Positions 27,507 through 36,504 are shown, counted from the stretch's first letter. The stretch is DNA of 64,000 nucleotides from Pseudomonas baetica (GCF_002813455.1 NZ_PHHE01000001.1:3038001-3102000), one strand, 5' to 3'. Notes: generated by a model not told the origin, from the sequence alone. Numbers and translations: made by a program.

Positions 27507-28722
27507 TACTTCCCACGTGCTGGCGGGCGAGGACTTACTCGCCCGTTTCACGGCGCTGGATGCTTTTTTGATTGAGCATCAGGCGCTGTGGAAACCTCGA
27601 CCGTTCACTCACCTTTCGCTTGCTTGGGAAGCGTCCCACCCGGAACTGGCCTTGTGGCTGCGCGGACGGTCGCTGGAAGACGCGGAAAACGCTCACAACC
27701 AACCTGCCGAACTTGTCGATGCGCCGGAGCCATTCGCTTCATTGGCGGCGTTGTCGGCTGAGTTGAGTGCGATTGGCGAGTTGCCGGGACATGCGCTGGG
27801 AGCTGCGGGGCATCGGTTGAATGTCGATGTGCCGGGGCGCAAGTGGCAGCAGATCGAAGCGTTTGCCAGTTGTTTGGCTTTTGCCTCGCAGCCGACGCAT
27901 TGGCTGGATTGGTGTTCGGGCAAGGGGCATTTGGGGCGGCGCTTGCTGGGCTCTGGGCAACAACTGACTTGCGTTGAATACGACCCTCTGTTGGTCGCCA
28001 GCGGTCAGGCATTGAGTCAGCGTCATCACTTGCACGCTTTGCATGTGGAACAGGATGTCCTGGCGGCGAATTCCTCTGCCGTGCTGAGCGCGACTCACAC
28101 ACCCGTCGCCCTCCACGCGTGTGGCGATCTACATGTTCGGCTGATGCAACTGGCCAGTGCTGCCGGCTGCCAGCAAATGGCGATCGCGCCCTGCTGCTAC
28201 AACCGCATCAGTCGTAGCGAATATCATGCATTGTCTTCGGCCGGTTCGAGATCGCTCCTACAGCTCTCGCTGGAAGATCTGGCACTGCCGATGAGCGAAA
28301 CCGTCACCGCCGGTGCACGCGTCCGACGTCAGCGTGACACCTCGATGGCCCGTCGTCTGGCCTTTGACCTGCTGCAACGGCAAGTGCGCGGCGTCGACGA
28401 GTACCTGCCGACGCCCTCGCTGCCCAGCGCCTGGCTGGAAAAACCGTTCGCTGATTACTGTCGAGATCTGGCTGCGCTCAAAGAGTTATCCACAATCGGT
28501 GCGCCAGATTGGCCCGCACTCGAAGCAGCTGGTTGGCAGCGGTTGACCGAAGTTCGCAACCTCGAATTGCTTCGCGGATTGTTCCGACGGCCGCTGGAGC
28601 TTTGGCTGAATCTGGATCGGGCGCTTTTCCTTGAAGAACAGGGCTACACCGTCCGCCTCGGCACCTTCTGCGACACCCCGCCGACTCCGCGTAATTTGCT
28701 GCTACTGGCCGAACGCGTTTAA
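27487..28722 (+). CDS. class I SAM-dependent methyltransferase (METTL25/RRNAD1-like)
   Basis: A 411-residue protein whose central part is a Rossmann methyltransferase of the PF13679 type. The SAM motif is DWCSGKGHLGRRLL, followed by VEYDPLLVASGQ and the conserved APCCYNRIS. The target is unknown. It overlaps the upstream permease by 20 bases, so it is probably co-expressed with the importer although the functions look unrelated. Confidence 0.82.
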   Translation: MPAKGADTSHVLAGEDLLARFTALDAFLIEHQALWKPRPFTHLSLAWEASHPELALWLRGRSLEDAENAHNQPAELVDAPEPFASLAALSAELSAIGELPGHALGAAGHRLNVDVPGRKWQQIEAFASCLAFASQPTHWLDWCSGKGHLGRRLLGSGQQLTCVEYDPLLVASGQALSQRHHLHALHVEQDVLAANSSAVLSATHTPVALHACGDLHVRLMQLASAAGCQQMAIAPCCYNRISRSEYHALSSAGSRSLLQLSLEDLALPMSETVTAGARVRRQRDTSMARRLAFDLLQRQVRGVDEYLPTPSLPSAWLEKPFADYCRDLAALKELSTIGAPDWPALEAAGWQRLTEVRNLELLRGLFRRPLELWLNLDRALFLEEQGYTVRLGTFCDTPPTPRNLLLLAERV

Positions 28723-29110
28723 AACATCACAGCCTGTGGATAACTCTGTTGATGGTTTTCCCATGGATCCAATATCTGCGCCTGTTTCGCTGCGTTAACA
28801 GCACTGGTCATTTTTTGTTCACATGAATAAAAAACCTGTAAACCAGGGATTTGCGAACAAAATGAGAATGGCTTCACAAAACCTTATCCAAGCTCACTTT
28901 CGCGCCTCTCAGTTGTGCATAAGCTGCCAATCAAAACGACATAACCGCCGAATAATGGGCTCGCCGAGCGAATAATTTTGCCCTCGCGAAAGCCGAAACT
29001 CCACTGCCTGTCGTGCAAAACAGCCCTATCGTGCGTAAGGCACGAATGCTGCGCTACGCATTGCGCAGTGCTTAATTTGCCGCGATGCAAAAATAGTCTG
29101 AATTCAGGGG
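28723..29110. other. intergenic region, no gene seen
   Basis: Almost 400 bases without a credible ORF, somewhat AT-richer than the flanks. Several short inverted repeats lie near 29030-29075 (for example TGCGTAAGGCACGAATGC). No terminator with a clear T-tract follows the methyltransferase gene. Confidence 0.4.
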
Positions 29111-29138
29111 TTTACAGGATCTTCCCAATCGCTATAAT
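29111..29138 (+). promoter_or_regulatory. promoter of tRNA-Thr
   Basis: TTTACA (29111-29116) and a perfect TATAAT (29133-29138) with a 16-bp spacer, 13 bases before the tRNA. Confidence 0.8.
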
Positions 29139-29151
29139 CGTCGCCCACAAC

Positions 29152-29204
<53 letters not shown>

Positions 29205-29227
<23 letters not shown>

Positions 29228-29274
29228 TACAAAACGAAGCCCCTGCAGAAATGCAGGGGCTTTGTTGTTTCTGG
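29205..29274. repeat. attL: tRNA 3' end plus terminator, left copy
   Basis: A 70-bp segment from TTCGACTCCTGGTGCCGG to TTTGTTGTTTCTGG that matches 36505-36573 with one single-base deletion and one substitution. It is the left island boundary. Confidence 0.88.
29235..29263 (+). terminator. terminator of tRNA-Thr
   Basis: Stem GCCCCTGCA/TGCAGGGGC with loop GAAA and a following TTTGTTGTTT. Confidence 0.85.
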
Positions 29275-29464
29275 GATGTTTATATTCCTGGCAGTTTTAC
29301 CCTCGGTGAAAATAGCTTCTCCCCTCGCACTTCGCGCGATTAGCCACACTTCCTCTTACACACTTCGAAAGCGCGGACTTTGAACCAACGGTTCACATTT
29401 CCATCTTTATGCTAAATTATGAAATAGCAATAATTATGGTGTACACATAAAAAGGTGTAATCGT

Positions 29465-30622
29465 ATGAGCAGCATTTTTCAGCGCCCAGAACTGGCCGAG
29501 TCAATGGCTAACCAGCTTCTCAATCCAGGTGTGCTCGACGAAGGTCTGCGCTCAGGTTTATTTCTATCTGGCCTGCGCCGCACAGGCAAAACGACGTTTC
29601 TGAGGAACGACCTTATCCCGGCCTTGGAAGAAGCAGGTGCTTTGGTCATCTACGTCGACTTATGGAGCGACACTCTGGCCAACCCGGCAACGCTTGTGCA
29701 CAACGCCATCCGGGAAACCCTGAAAGATCTGCAAACGCCGGGCTCCTCTGCCTTGGAAACATTCAAGCGAGTCAGCAATGTTGAAATCGGCGCCGCTGGA
29801 TTCAAGTTCGGCTTCAAACTCGACAGCATTGGCAACGTCGACGGCCCAACACTGGCGCAAGCACTCACCGAAGTCGTAGATCAAGCCAAGACTGATCTGG
29901 TGTTGATCATTGACGAGGTGCAGCACGCCATTTCCTCAGACGACGGCAATCAGCTGCTCCTGGCACTCAAAGCCGCTCGCGATGCAATCAACCCTCGTCC
30001 GAAAACGCCGGGATACTTTCTATTTATCGGAACAGGTTCGCACAGAGCACAAGTCAGCGAACTGACCGCCAAACGCAACCACGCTTTTTCCGGCGCTACG
30101 TCAGCAGCCTATCCATTGCTGAAAGCCGATTACGTTGAATTCCTGCTCAACCGACTCGCAATGACAGTGAAGAAGGACAAGTTGCCGTCCCTCGAAGCCG
30201 CTGTCGAAGCGTTCAACACTTTGGGAAATCGCCCTGAAGAAATGCTGAAGGCCCTACGCCAACTCTTACAGCAAGAGGGCGAGCCAGACGTGTTCCTACC
30301 GGTAATCGCCAGCACATTGCGCTCGGCAGCGGCGAGCATCGAGCTGGAAAAAGTCGAGCAACTGGGTAGCCTGGCTCAAGCCGTTTTCAACAAGATCGCC
30401 TCTACAGAAGGCGATGCTCGCGGAATTTTCTCCACTGACGCAGCGGCTGAGTATTCAAAGTCAGTCGGGCGAGAGGTGCGGGTCGAAGAGATTCAACCGG
30501 TGGTGATTGCGCTGGTTGCCGAGAACATCATCATGCGACGCGGGCACGGGATTTACGCGATTACGGATCAGTTTGTTCAAGAGATCTGGCTGGAAGAGCG
30601 GGCTTTGATTGAGGGGAGTTAG
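29465..30622 (+). CDS. orphan AAA/STAND-like P-loop ATPase
   Basis: A 385-residue cytoplasmic protein. It has Walker A GLRRTGKTT (residues 36-44), Walker B LVLIIDE (145-151), a sensor-like segment FLFIGTGSHRAQVSEL, and a C-terminal winged-helix-like region (EEIQPVVIALVAENIIMRRG). It resembles archaeal-type ATPases of unknown role. The promoter region is AT-rich and holds a GTGTACAC palindrome at 29439-29446. No partner gene is adjacent, so whether it is a solitary defence, regulation or plasmid-type ATPase is open. Confidence 0.75.
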   Translation: MSSIFQRPELAESMANQLLNPGVLDEGLRSGLFLSGLRRTGKTTFLRNDLIPALEEAGALVIYVDLWSDTLANPATLVHNAIRETLKDLQTPGSSALETFKRVSNVEIGAAGFKFGFKLDSIGNVDGPTLAQALTEVVDQAKTDLVLIIDEVQHAISSDDGNQLLLALKAARDAINPRPKTPGYFLFIGTGSHRAQVSELTAKRNHAFSGATSAAYPLLKADYVEFLLNRLAMTVKKDKLPSLEAAVEAFNTLGNRPEEMLKALRQLLQQEGEPDVFLPVIASTLRSAAASIELEKVEQLGSLAQAVFNKIASTEGDARGIFSTDAAAEYSKSVGREVRVEEIQPVVIALVAENIIMRRGHGIYAITDQFVQEIWLEERALIEGS

Positions 30623-31441
30623 GCTGCGGGCTGATTTTTATTCAGTGACGGCATTTCTGCCGTGCAGTTAACGCAATCATGTAAGTGAGCCAGTTCGGGG
30701 CGAACGTCACTCCTCCATCAAGATGACGAACTATCCACAGACGCAGAAAAGATCGGGCAAAGCGCTGTCGCCGACAGCAACCCAGGTAGCCAGAACCTTT
30801 AAGGGTACGCCACACCGTGGTGGTTCTCCCAAAGTGCGATTAGCGTGCGGCGGATCGCACGGTCACAGCGATGTGATGGATGCCACTTTTACCAGTGTGC
30901 CCACTGCGTCAACTCATCCCCTTTCATAGCTGCCCTGCAGCCAACCTATCCGCTTGGCCATTCCCGTGCGCCAACCTGCGCCCGTCTCTTTCTCCCGGAA
31001 AGAGACGGGCGCTCCTACCACTGCTGCAGCCCACCTCGTACAAGGCTTTGCGGCATTTCCCCTCGCGACAATCGGCGTGACAAACACCGAAGTCACCAGC
31101 AACAGCGATGCAGATGATGGTGCCGCAGCCCATGGAATGGACTGCACCTGACTGACAGTCAGGCACGCCCCGGTCATTGCTTCACTGCCTTCACCCGACT
31201 CAGGATCTCGCGGCATTGGTCTCGTCAGCCAGTGCAGCCTCCACCCGCCCAATTCTTTGGAAGTGTTCAGGAGGCCAGATCATGAGATGCCCAAGCTCCC
31301 GGTCGTAAAGAGCCGCCAGTCCCGCGTTAGTGGACAACCCTCACAGGTCGCAGGGGCCTTGATCCCTGATAACACTCAACATTCGTGGCGGGATGACGTG
31401 GGGACAGCTTGATCAGGAGATTATGCAAGGATATGTCGGCT
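30623..31441. other. non-coding stretch between the ATPase gene and the IS
   Basis: About 820 bp with host-like GC content but no ORF with coding character on either strand. It contains the long palindrome at 30978-31012. It may be decayed island cargo such as an integrase or phage gene, but I could not recognise remnants. Confidence 0.4.
30978..31012. repeat. long perfect palindrome
   Basis: A 15-bp stem GCGCCCGTCTCTTTC/GAAAGAGACGGGCGC around the loop TCCCG. There is no T-tract, so a terminator is unlikely. It is unlike the other REP families in the window. Confidence 0.7.
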
Positions 31442-31483
31442 CCCAGTGGACTTGCCCCTACAAAACCGGACACCAACTCCCCG

Positions 31484-32359
31484 TTAAATTGATGCCACTG
31501 CCAAGCGCCTGAACTCCCTCGGTGAGCGATAGTTCAAGGCGCTGTGCGGATGCTGCTCGTTGTAGTGTTCGAAGGCAATTGCCAGGTTACGCAACGCCGT
31601 TTCTCGATCCGGCTTGGGCATGTGCGCCACGTAGTCACGCTTGATCGTCTTCACGAAGCTCTCGGCCATGCCATTACTCTGCGGGCTACGCACTGGTGTG
31701 GTCACCGGCTGCAAGCCGATCTGCCGAGCAAACAGGCGCGTCTGTTCGGCGGTGTAGGCCGAACCGTTATCGCTGAGCCACTGCACCGGCGTTGCAGGCA
31801 GTTGATCACCGAAGCGCTTCTCCACACTTTCCAGCATCAAGTCGCGGATATCATCGCCGCTGTACCCGGTCGGGCTCGCGACCCAGCCGATGGCTTCGCG
31901 ATCACAGCAGTCCAGGGCGAAGGTCACGCTCAGTTTAGCGCCGTCCTCACAACGGAACTCAAAGCCGTCCGAGCACCAACGCGTATCGCTGGTTTGCACC
32001 GCAATACGGCCTTCGTGCCGACGCGGCACGCCGGGTTGTTTGATCCGGCGCTCAAGCAGCAGGTTGTGATCACGCATCACCCGGTAAACTCGCTTCACGT
32101 TGATCGCAGGTAGCAGCTGGGTTACACGGGCGCGACGCAGCAATCCCCAGACTCGATGGTAGCCATAGCTGGGCAGCTCGCTGACCTGTTGCTGGATTTC
32201 GGCCACCAACTCAGCGTCGTTCACAGGCCTGCTTCGCCGTGTCATGGGCGATACCGATTGCTTGATTCGAACCGTTAATTGCGAGCGCGCCACACCGAGA
32301 CATTCGCTGACCAGTTTCACTGGTCGTCCCCCGGCAACAAGGGTGAGTGCGCAATCCAT
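31484..32359 (-). CDS. IS2-group transposase OrfB (DDE integrase core)
   Basis: A 291-residue rve-type catalytic part of the transposase. The DDE acids are visible in [18 protein letters not shown] and [15 protein letters not shown], and the C-terminus [14 protein letters not shown] is typical of IS2. It is probably made as an OrfAB fusion by -1 frameshifting from the upstream frame, which it overlaps by 43 bases. Confidence 0.95.
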   Translation of the reverse strand: MDCALTLVAGGRPVKLVSECLGVARSQLTVRIKQSVSPMTRRSRPVNDAELVAEIQQQVSELPSYGYHRVWGLLRRARVTQLLPAINVKRVYRVMRDHNLLLERRIKQPGVPRRHEGRIAVQTSDTRWCSDGFEFRCEDGAKLSVTFALDCCDREAIGWVASPTGYSGDDIRDLMLESVEKRFGDQLPATPVQWLSDNGSAYTAEQTRLFARQIGLQPVTTPVRSPQSNGMAESFVKTIKRDYVAHMPKPDRETALRNLAIAFEHYNEQHPHSALNYRSPREFRRLAVASI

Positions 32360-32709
32360 TTTCGCGACCGGGCGATCTCCACGGCCTCTTTGAGGATTTC
32401 CGCTTCCATCGTTTTCTTGCCCAACATCCGTTGCAGTTCACGGATCTGCTTGAGCGCATCGCTCAGCTCTGAGGCCGGTACCACGGCTTCGCCAGCACTG
32501 ACCGCCGATAGACTGCCGTCCTGGTACAGCTTGCGCCACAGGAACAACTGGTTGGCATTGATGCCGTTGCGCCGAGCCACGACCGAAACGCTTTGTCCTG
32601 GTTCAAGGCTCTCTCGAACCATGGCCAGCTTTTGCTCTGGGCTCCAGCGACGACGCCGCTCCTGGCCCAAAAGCTCACCACTCTTATCGTTGCTATTAGT
32701 CATAAACAT
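32317..32709 (-). CDS. IS2-group transposase OrfA (HTH)
   Basis: A 130-residue helix-turn-helix part that binds the element ends: [40 protein letters not shown] and a leucine-zipper-like tail [20 protein letters not shown]. It overlaps OrfB; the frames appear intact. Confidence 0.93.
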   Translation of the reverse strand: MFMTNSNDKSGELLGQERRRRWSPEQKLAMVRESLEPGQSVSVVARRNGINANQLFLWRKLYQDGSLSAVSAGEAVVPASELSDALKQIRELQRMLGKKTMEAEILKEAVEIARSRKWIAHSPLLPGDDQ

Positions 32710-33020
32710 AACCGTTTGCCTATCCCTTATCGTAAGGGGGAAACGGTGTCCTGTCTTTCATGGGGCTCGTTCACCCAGGCAAAACGCATTCTAACGGTTT
32801 GAGAGATGGAAATAGCCCTACATATTGCAACCCAAGGTGGAGACCTCTATTTACTAAAATCATGGCAACCGCTAAATTGTCATAGTGGCAATATGCCAAG
32901 CGGGCCGTTTTATGCAAAACGAATCATCCAAACGGATGCAGCCAGCCATTGAAAACGCTGTTATGGGCACGAAAAAGCAAAAAGCTTAACAGCATGATTT
33001 TATAAAAGAGAGCAATCATT

Positions 33021-33368
33021 TTGAACTGGGAAAATTCAATTAAAGTAGGTGGGCCGTCAGTTATAGCTACGTTTGTTTTCCAGCACCTAATTACCACCTA
33101 TTTAGACAAGTCAGAAATATTTAAAAATAGCCTGACATTAAACTTAGTTCTAATCGCTACAATATTTGCATTCTGCATAGCAATGGGCTGGATTTGGGTA
33201 AAATCCGACCAGAAAAAAAGCACCAACAGCAAGTCAATTGCCAAAAACACGATAGAAGAAAACAAAGTAGATGGCAACTTCAAAATCGGAAACTCATCGG
33301 ACATTACAGATAACAAAATCAATAAAAATAAAGTTAAAGGCGACTTCAGTATTGGCGGCAAAGATTAA
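33021..33368 (+). CDS. small two-TM protein, first gene of the ABC-3C-like operon (candidate membrane effector)
   Basis: A 115-residue protein with two predicted helices (about residues 13-29 and 37-60) and a hydrophilic C-terminal half. The C-terminal half carries the motif N-x-I-x2-N-x-V-x-G-[DN]-x2-I-G twice (residues 76-90 and 98-112). The same motif occurs at the N-terminus of the next gene's product. The start is TTG 33021 behind AGAGAG. Base composition is strongly AT-rich. No known family; a pore or membrane-damage effector is inferred from the architecture. Confidence 0.65.
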   Translation: MNWENSIKVGGPSVIATFVFQHLITTYLDKSEIFKNSLTLNLVLIATIFAFCIAMGWIWVKSDQKKSTNSKSIAKNTIEENKVDGNFKIGNSSDITDNKINKNKVKGDFSIGGKD

Positions 33369-33399
33369 CAACGCCGTGCGCGAGCAAGGGAGTCGTGAA

Positions 33400-33972
33400 A
33401 TGGTGTCAGTTTCTGGAAATGAGATCCATAGCAATGAGATCCAAGGCGATCTTAATATTGGGTCAACCGTAATAAAGATTCCCTCTTTTGACGTTACGGT
33501 AGGTGCAGAAGCCTTAAAAAAGCTTATAGCTCAGCACGAATTACTTAAAGAAAGCGACCCTATCTATCAGATGGTATTAGAGGAGCTAGAGAGCAAAATC
33601 AAAAGTTCTCCTTCGAGGACTGTCATTGGATTAGAAGCGAAATTAGAGATTGCAGGGCGAGAGGTATATCTCAACCAAGCGCTCATATCTAGCCAGAAAG
33701 CTGCGAAGATGATATCTAAGCTTCAACATGTAAAGTCTTATCAGATTATATTTAACCATCTTTTGGGACTCATACTAACAAGATTTAACGCCCACATCCT
33801 ACCAATGCTTAAAAACGGCCAAGGCGACATCACGATTCGCTCTGCAATTAACGCCACCATCATAGAACCACTCTATCATGAAGTTACGTTGGCTGGCGGC
33901 TTTGTAACCAGCGATCTTGTCGAAGGAATGCTTTATTTCTTAACCGAAAAATGTCACGTGGAGTGGACGTGA
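33400..33972 (+). CDS. ABC-3C-type C-terminal-domain component
   Basis: A 190-residue protein. Residues 7-21 carry the shared N-x-I-x2-N-x-I-x-G-D-x2-I-G motif. The rest (LKKLIAQHELLKESDPIYQM, then a helical domain to VTLAGGFVTSDLVEGMLYFLTEKCH) looks like the conserved helical C-terminal component of ABC-three-component systems. That component joins the effector part to the middle component and ATPase. I chose ATG 33400 because AAGGGAG lies just upstream; earlier in-frame codons overlap the membrane-protein gene. The stop overlaps the next start (TGATG). Confidence 0.65.
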   Translation: MVSVSGNEIHSNEIQGDLNIGSTVIKIPSFDVTVGAEALKKLIAQHELLKESDPIYQMVLEELESKIKSSPSRTVIGLEAKLEIAGREVYLNQALISSQKAAKMISKLQHVKSYQIIFNHLLGLILTRFNAHILPMLKNGQGDITIRSAINATIIEPLYHEVTLAGGFVTSDLVEGMLYFLTEKCHVEWT

Positions 33973-34463
33973 TGGTAATTTATCACCCAGGTTATGATGT
34001 AAACCACTGTGTTTATCGAATATTGAATATCTTAAATTCAATAGATAATCATGAAACTCAAAAAGACGTATTACGCCTTATAGATTTTTATTATCTGTAT
34101 CCTCATCTTTTAAAGTCAGTCAACCTGCCTCGACCGCTCAATCGATACAAAGATATCATTTTTAGCACGCCCGACCCATTTGAAGTAACACCAAACCCCA
34201 GAAGCTTATTCTATGAGCTTTCTCGCATTCAAGATTCGGCGATGCTCGCCCTACAACAAAAATCAATCATAAAGCTAACAGCGAGCACCATTACATTACT
34301 TTCTAACTCTCTACCCGACGACTTAATAAAGACTTTCAACAACGATTCCTTTTCAAAAAGCGAATTATTTAAAGGCCTGATTTCCGCATTACCGAAAGTC
34401 AAGCTCGAAGGAAAAACAGGCTTTAAATTCAAAAGCGGATTAATGGAATATCGCTATGATTAA
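33972..34463 (+). CDS. ABC-3C-type middle component
   Basis: A 163-residue protein that begins MVIYHPGYDVNHCVYRILNI, with DFYYLYPHLLKSVNLP and a C-terminal KLEGKTGFKFKSGLMEYRYD. Small winged-helix-like middle components sit between the C-terminal-domain protein and the ATPase in ABC-3C systems, and this gene has that position and size. Both ends overlap its neighbours, so the three genes are coupled. The assignment rests mainly on context and resemblance; subtype not determined. Confidence 0.65.
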   Translation: MVIYHPGYDVNHCVYRILNILNSIDNHETQKDVLRLIDFYYLYPHLLKSVNLPRPLNRYKDIIFSTPDPFEVTPNPRSLFYELSRIQDSAMLALQQKSIIKLTASTITLLSNSLPDDLIKTFNNDSFSKSELFKGLISALPKVKLEGKTGFKFKSGLMEYRYD

Positions 34464-36372
34464 ATCGACACTTTCTATTGAGCGCTTCATAGTAAAAAAA
34501 TCCGGATTTAGCGTTTATGATGAAAAATTCCACACAGGAATAAATGTTATTCGCGGCGATCACTCTGTCGGAAAAACCACTATTCTTGAATTGATCTTTT
34601 ATATCTTAGGGGGAGAGATCAAGGATAATCAATGGTTATATCCAGCAGACAAATGTGACTATGTGTGCTGCCAAGTCAATATAAATGGAAATTCTTTTAC
34701 TATAAAAAGAAATATTGAGAAAGGAAAGATACCTCCAATCTCAATACGCTCTGGCAGTTATGATGAAGAAACTAGTGATGTAGAGGCTTGGGGCAATTAC
34801 GGCCCACGTCGAAGTGACGAAAAAATGTCCTTCTCTCAGAAATTTTTTGAGCTTCTTGGATGGGGAGGTCACAAGACAGAAGATTACGCCAATCTTACAA
34901 TGCATCAGATTCTAAGATTTTTGTATGTTGACCAAGAAACTGCTTCTACAAAAATTTTTAGAGCAGAGGACAACCCACGTGCAGACAGCGAAGGTACTCG
35001 CTTGGCAATTGCTGAGTTCCTCTTAGGGCTCGACAACTTAGATACACATCAACTACGCCAAGAGCTTTTGATAGCTGAAAGAGAGTACGAACGCGTCGCT
35101 TCAGATCTTGCCGCAATGTATAAAATATTGGGGGAGGACTCTGCTGTCACGCTGCAGACACTGCAACTCAATATCGCATCAAATATTGCTGAAATAATTA
35201 AATTAAGAAGCACTCCACCAGAAAAGATTGTCAGCTCAAATGTTGATCAAACCAGAATTTTAGAATTTCAACGTATAAAATCTTACATAGACACCTACAT
35301 TAGACAGCTGCAAAGCTTTCAATCAGATCTATTTTTGGTAAATGGTGAAATTGTAGATTGTCAGCTATTCGAGAAATCGCTCCAATTTAGAAAAAAATCT
35401 TTACTAGAGTCCAAGGCAGCATATGACACAGTTGGACTCCTTAAATACTCACAATGCCCATGCTGCCTAAATGAAGTCGTGACATCAGACCTCTCCGAAA
35501 CCTCTGCAAATTGCCATCTTTGCAAGTCCCTGATTGAAGGAGACAAGCACAACTCTAATTATATGGAACTTCTTAACGAGCTAGACTTCCAACTGCTCAG
35601 CAACAAGAAAGTTTTACAGGACCATATCGAACATAAAATTGGCTTGGAATCCTCCATTGAAATTTGTAAATTGAATTTGGCGAATGCACAAAGCAAAATT
35701 TCTGAATTCACTGGATTGTTCGACCCTGCGTCTCATGCCGCACTGGAGCGAGCACAAAAAATTGGATTCTTAGAGTCTGAAAATATAAACCATGAGAAAA
35801 AAGTTAGAATCATCACTGACTTGGATGCACACAAACTAAAAAAGCTAGACTTAATCGCCGACATATCAAAAATTAAAGAACTTATTCAAAGCGCATCTGC
35901 TGCAAATAAAAAAAGGCGCGAAACTGTATACCATGGAATTGCAGAAAACGTCGTAAGCATTCTACAACCTGAGCGCCGGGTCAATGGTGAACCTTATGAG
36001 GAGGAATTCGCTGAATCCAGCACTGGAGAGGTGGAGATCGACTTCGCAAAGGACCGAATGCTCATAAATGGAAGGGTGAAATTCTCTGGCAGTTCCAATT
36101 ACATCAAAAAAAACTCGCTCCACATTTCAGCGCTTTTAGAGTCACTGGACGATCCAAATTATCGACTACCGCGCTTTTTGCTGGTTGATGCAATTGAAAA
36201 TGGAGGTATGAAAGAATATCGCAGTCACAACTTTCAGCGAGCCCTAATAAACTGCTTCAAGGATCGTTCTGATTTTCAGCTTATTTTTTGCACCTCTATG
36301 GTTCTAGATGAACTTAATAATGAAAAATTTGGGGTTGGGCCATTCTATTCCGGAAACGTTCTTAATATATAA
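34456..36372 (+). CDS. ABC-3C-type SMC/Rad50-like ATPase
   Basis: A 638-residue ATPase. Walker A GDHSVGKTT is at residues 34-42, followed by a long helical region. A zinc-hook-like CPCC...CHLC pair (Cys334/337 and Cys353/356) lies in the middle of the coiled coil. The late Walker B FLLVD (574-578) is followed by A-I-E, with the acidic residue at 581 rather than directly after the Asp. The late RSHNFQRAL motif is typical of ABC-3C ATPases. The gene is AT-rich and last in the operon. Confidence 0.82.
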   Translation: MIKSTLSIERFIVKKSGFSVYDEKFHTGINVIRGDHSVGKTTILELIFYILGGEIKDNQWLYPADKCDYVCCQVNINGNSFTIKRNIEKGKIPPISIRSGSYDEETSDVEAWGNYGPRRSDEKMSFSQKFFELLGWGGHKTEDYANLTMHQILRFLYVDQETASTKIFRAEDNPRADSEGTRLAIAEFLLGLDNLDTHQLRQELLIAEREYERVASDLAAMYKILGEDSAVTLQTLQLNIASNIAEIIKLRSTPPEKIVSSNVDQTRILEFQRIKSYIDTYIRQLQSFQSDLFLVNGEIVDCQLFEKSLQFRKKSLLESKAAYDTVGLLKYSQCPCCLNEVVTSDLSETSANCHLCKSLIEGDKHNSNYMELLNELDFQLLSNKKVLQDHIEHKIGLESSIEICKLNLANAQSKISEFTGLFDPASHAALERAQKIGFLESENINHEKKVRIITDLDAHKLKKLDLIADISKIKELIQSASAANKKRRETVYHGIAENVVSILQPERRVNGEPYEEEFAESSTGEVEIDFAKDRMLINGRVKFSGSSNYIKKNSLHISALLESLDDPNYRLPRFLLVDAIENGGMKEYRSHNFQRALINCFKDRSDFQLIFCTSMVLDELNNEKFGVGPFYSGNVLNI

Positions 36373-36426
36373 ACACACTAAAGTCCTGAGATCTGTCTGA
36401 TCGACATCTAGAAGGTTAGCGAAATG

Positions 36427-36450
36427 CCCCTAAAAGGATACTTTTAGGGG
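36427..36450. terminator. hairpin after the island operon
   Basis: A perfect 10-bp stem CCCCTAAAAG/CTTTTAGGGG with loop GATA, 55 bases after the ATPase stop. The T-tract is poor, so termination may be partial. Confidence 0.6.
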
Positions 36451-36504
36451 TAGTCTAAAAATTTCGTATTAGTTCTTGATCTCCACCAGTAGGTTAGCTG
36501 TGAT

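Larger units (their letters stand above)
31447..32773 (-). mobile_element. IS3-family insertion sequence, IS2 group
   Basis: A complete element of about 1327 bp. The ends are imperfect inverted repeats: left TGGACTTGCCCC... and right, read inward, TGAACGAGCCCC..., both followed within 25 bases by GGACACC. A perfect 5-bp target duplication CCCAG flanks it (31442-31446 and 32774-32778). Two overlapping transposase frames lie inside. Length, ends, 5-bp duplication and protein similarity fit IS2. Confidence 0.93.

Noticed and set aside
29030..29075. CRISPR-like or attenuator repeats upstream of tRNA-Thr
   Set aside because: Only short, irregular inverted repeats with no unit-spacer periodicity; no CRISPR array exists anywhere in the window.
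30914..31252. Short minus-strand ORFs in the island gap
   Set aside because: No ribosome site, no family resemblance and codon bias like random GC-rich DNA.
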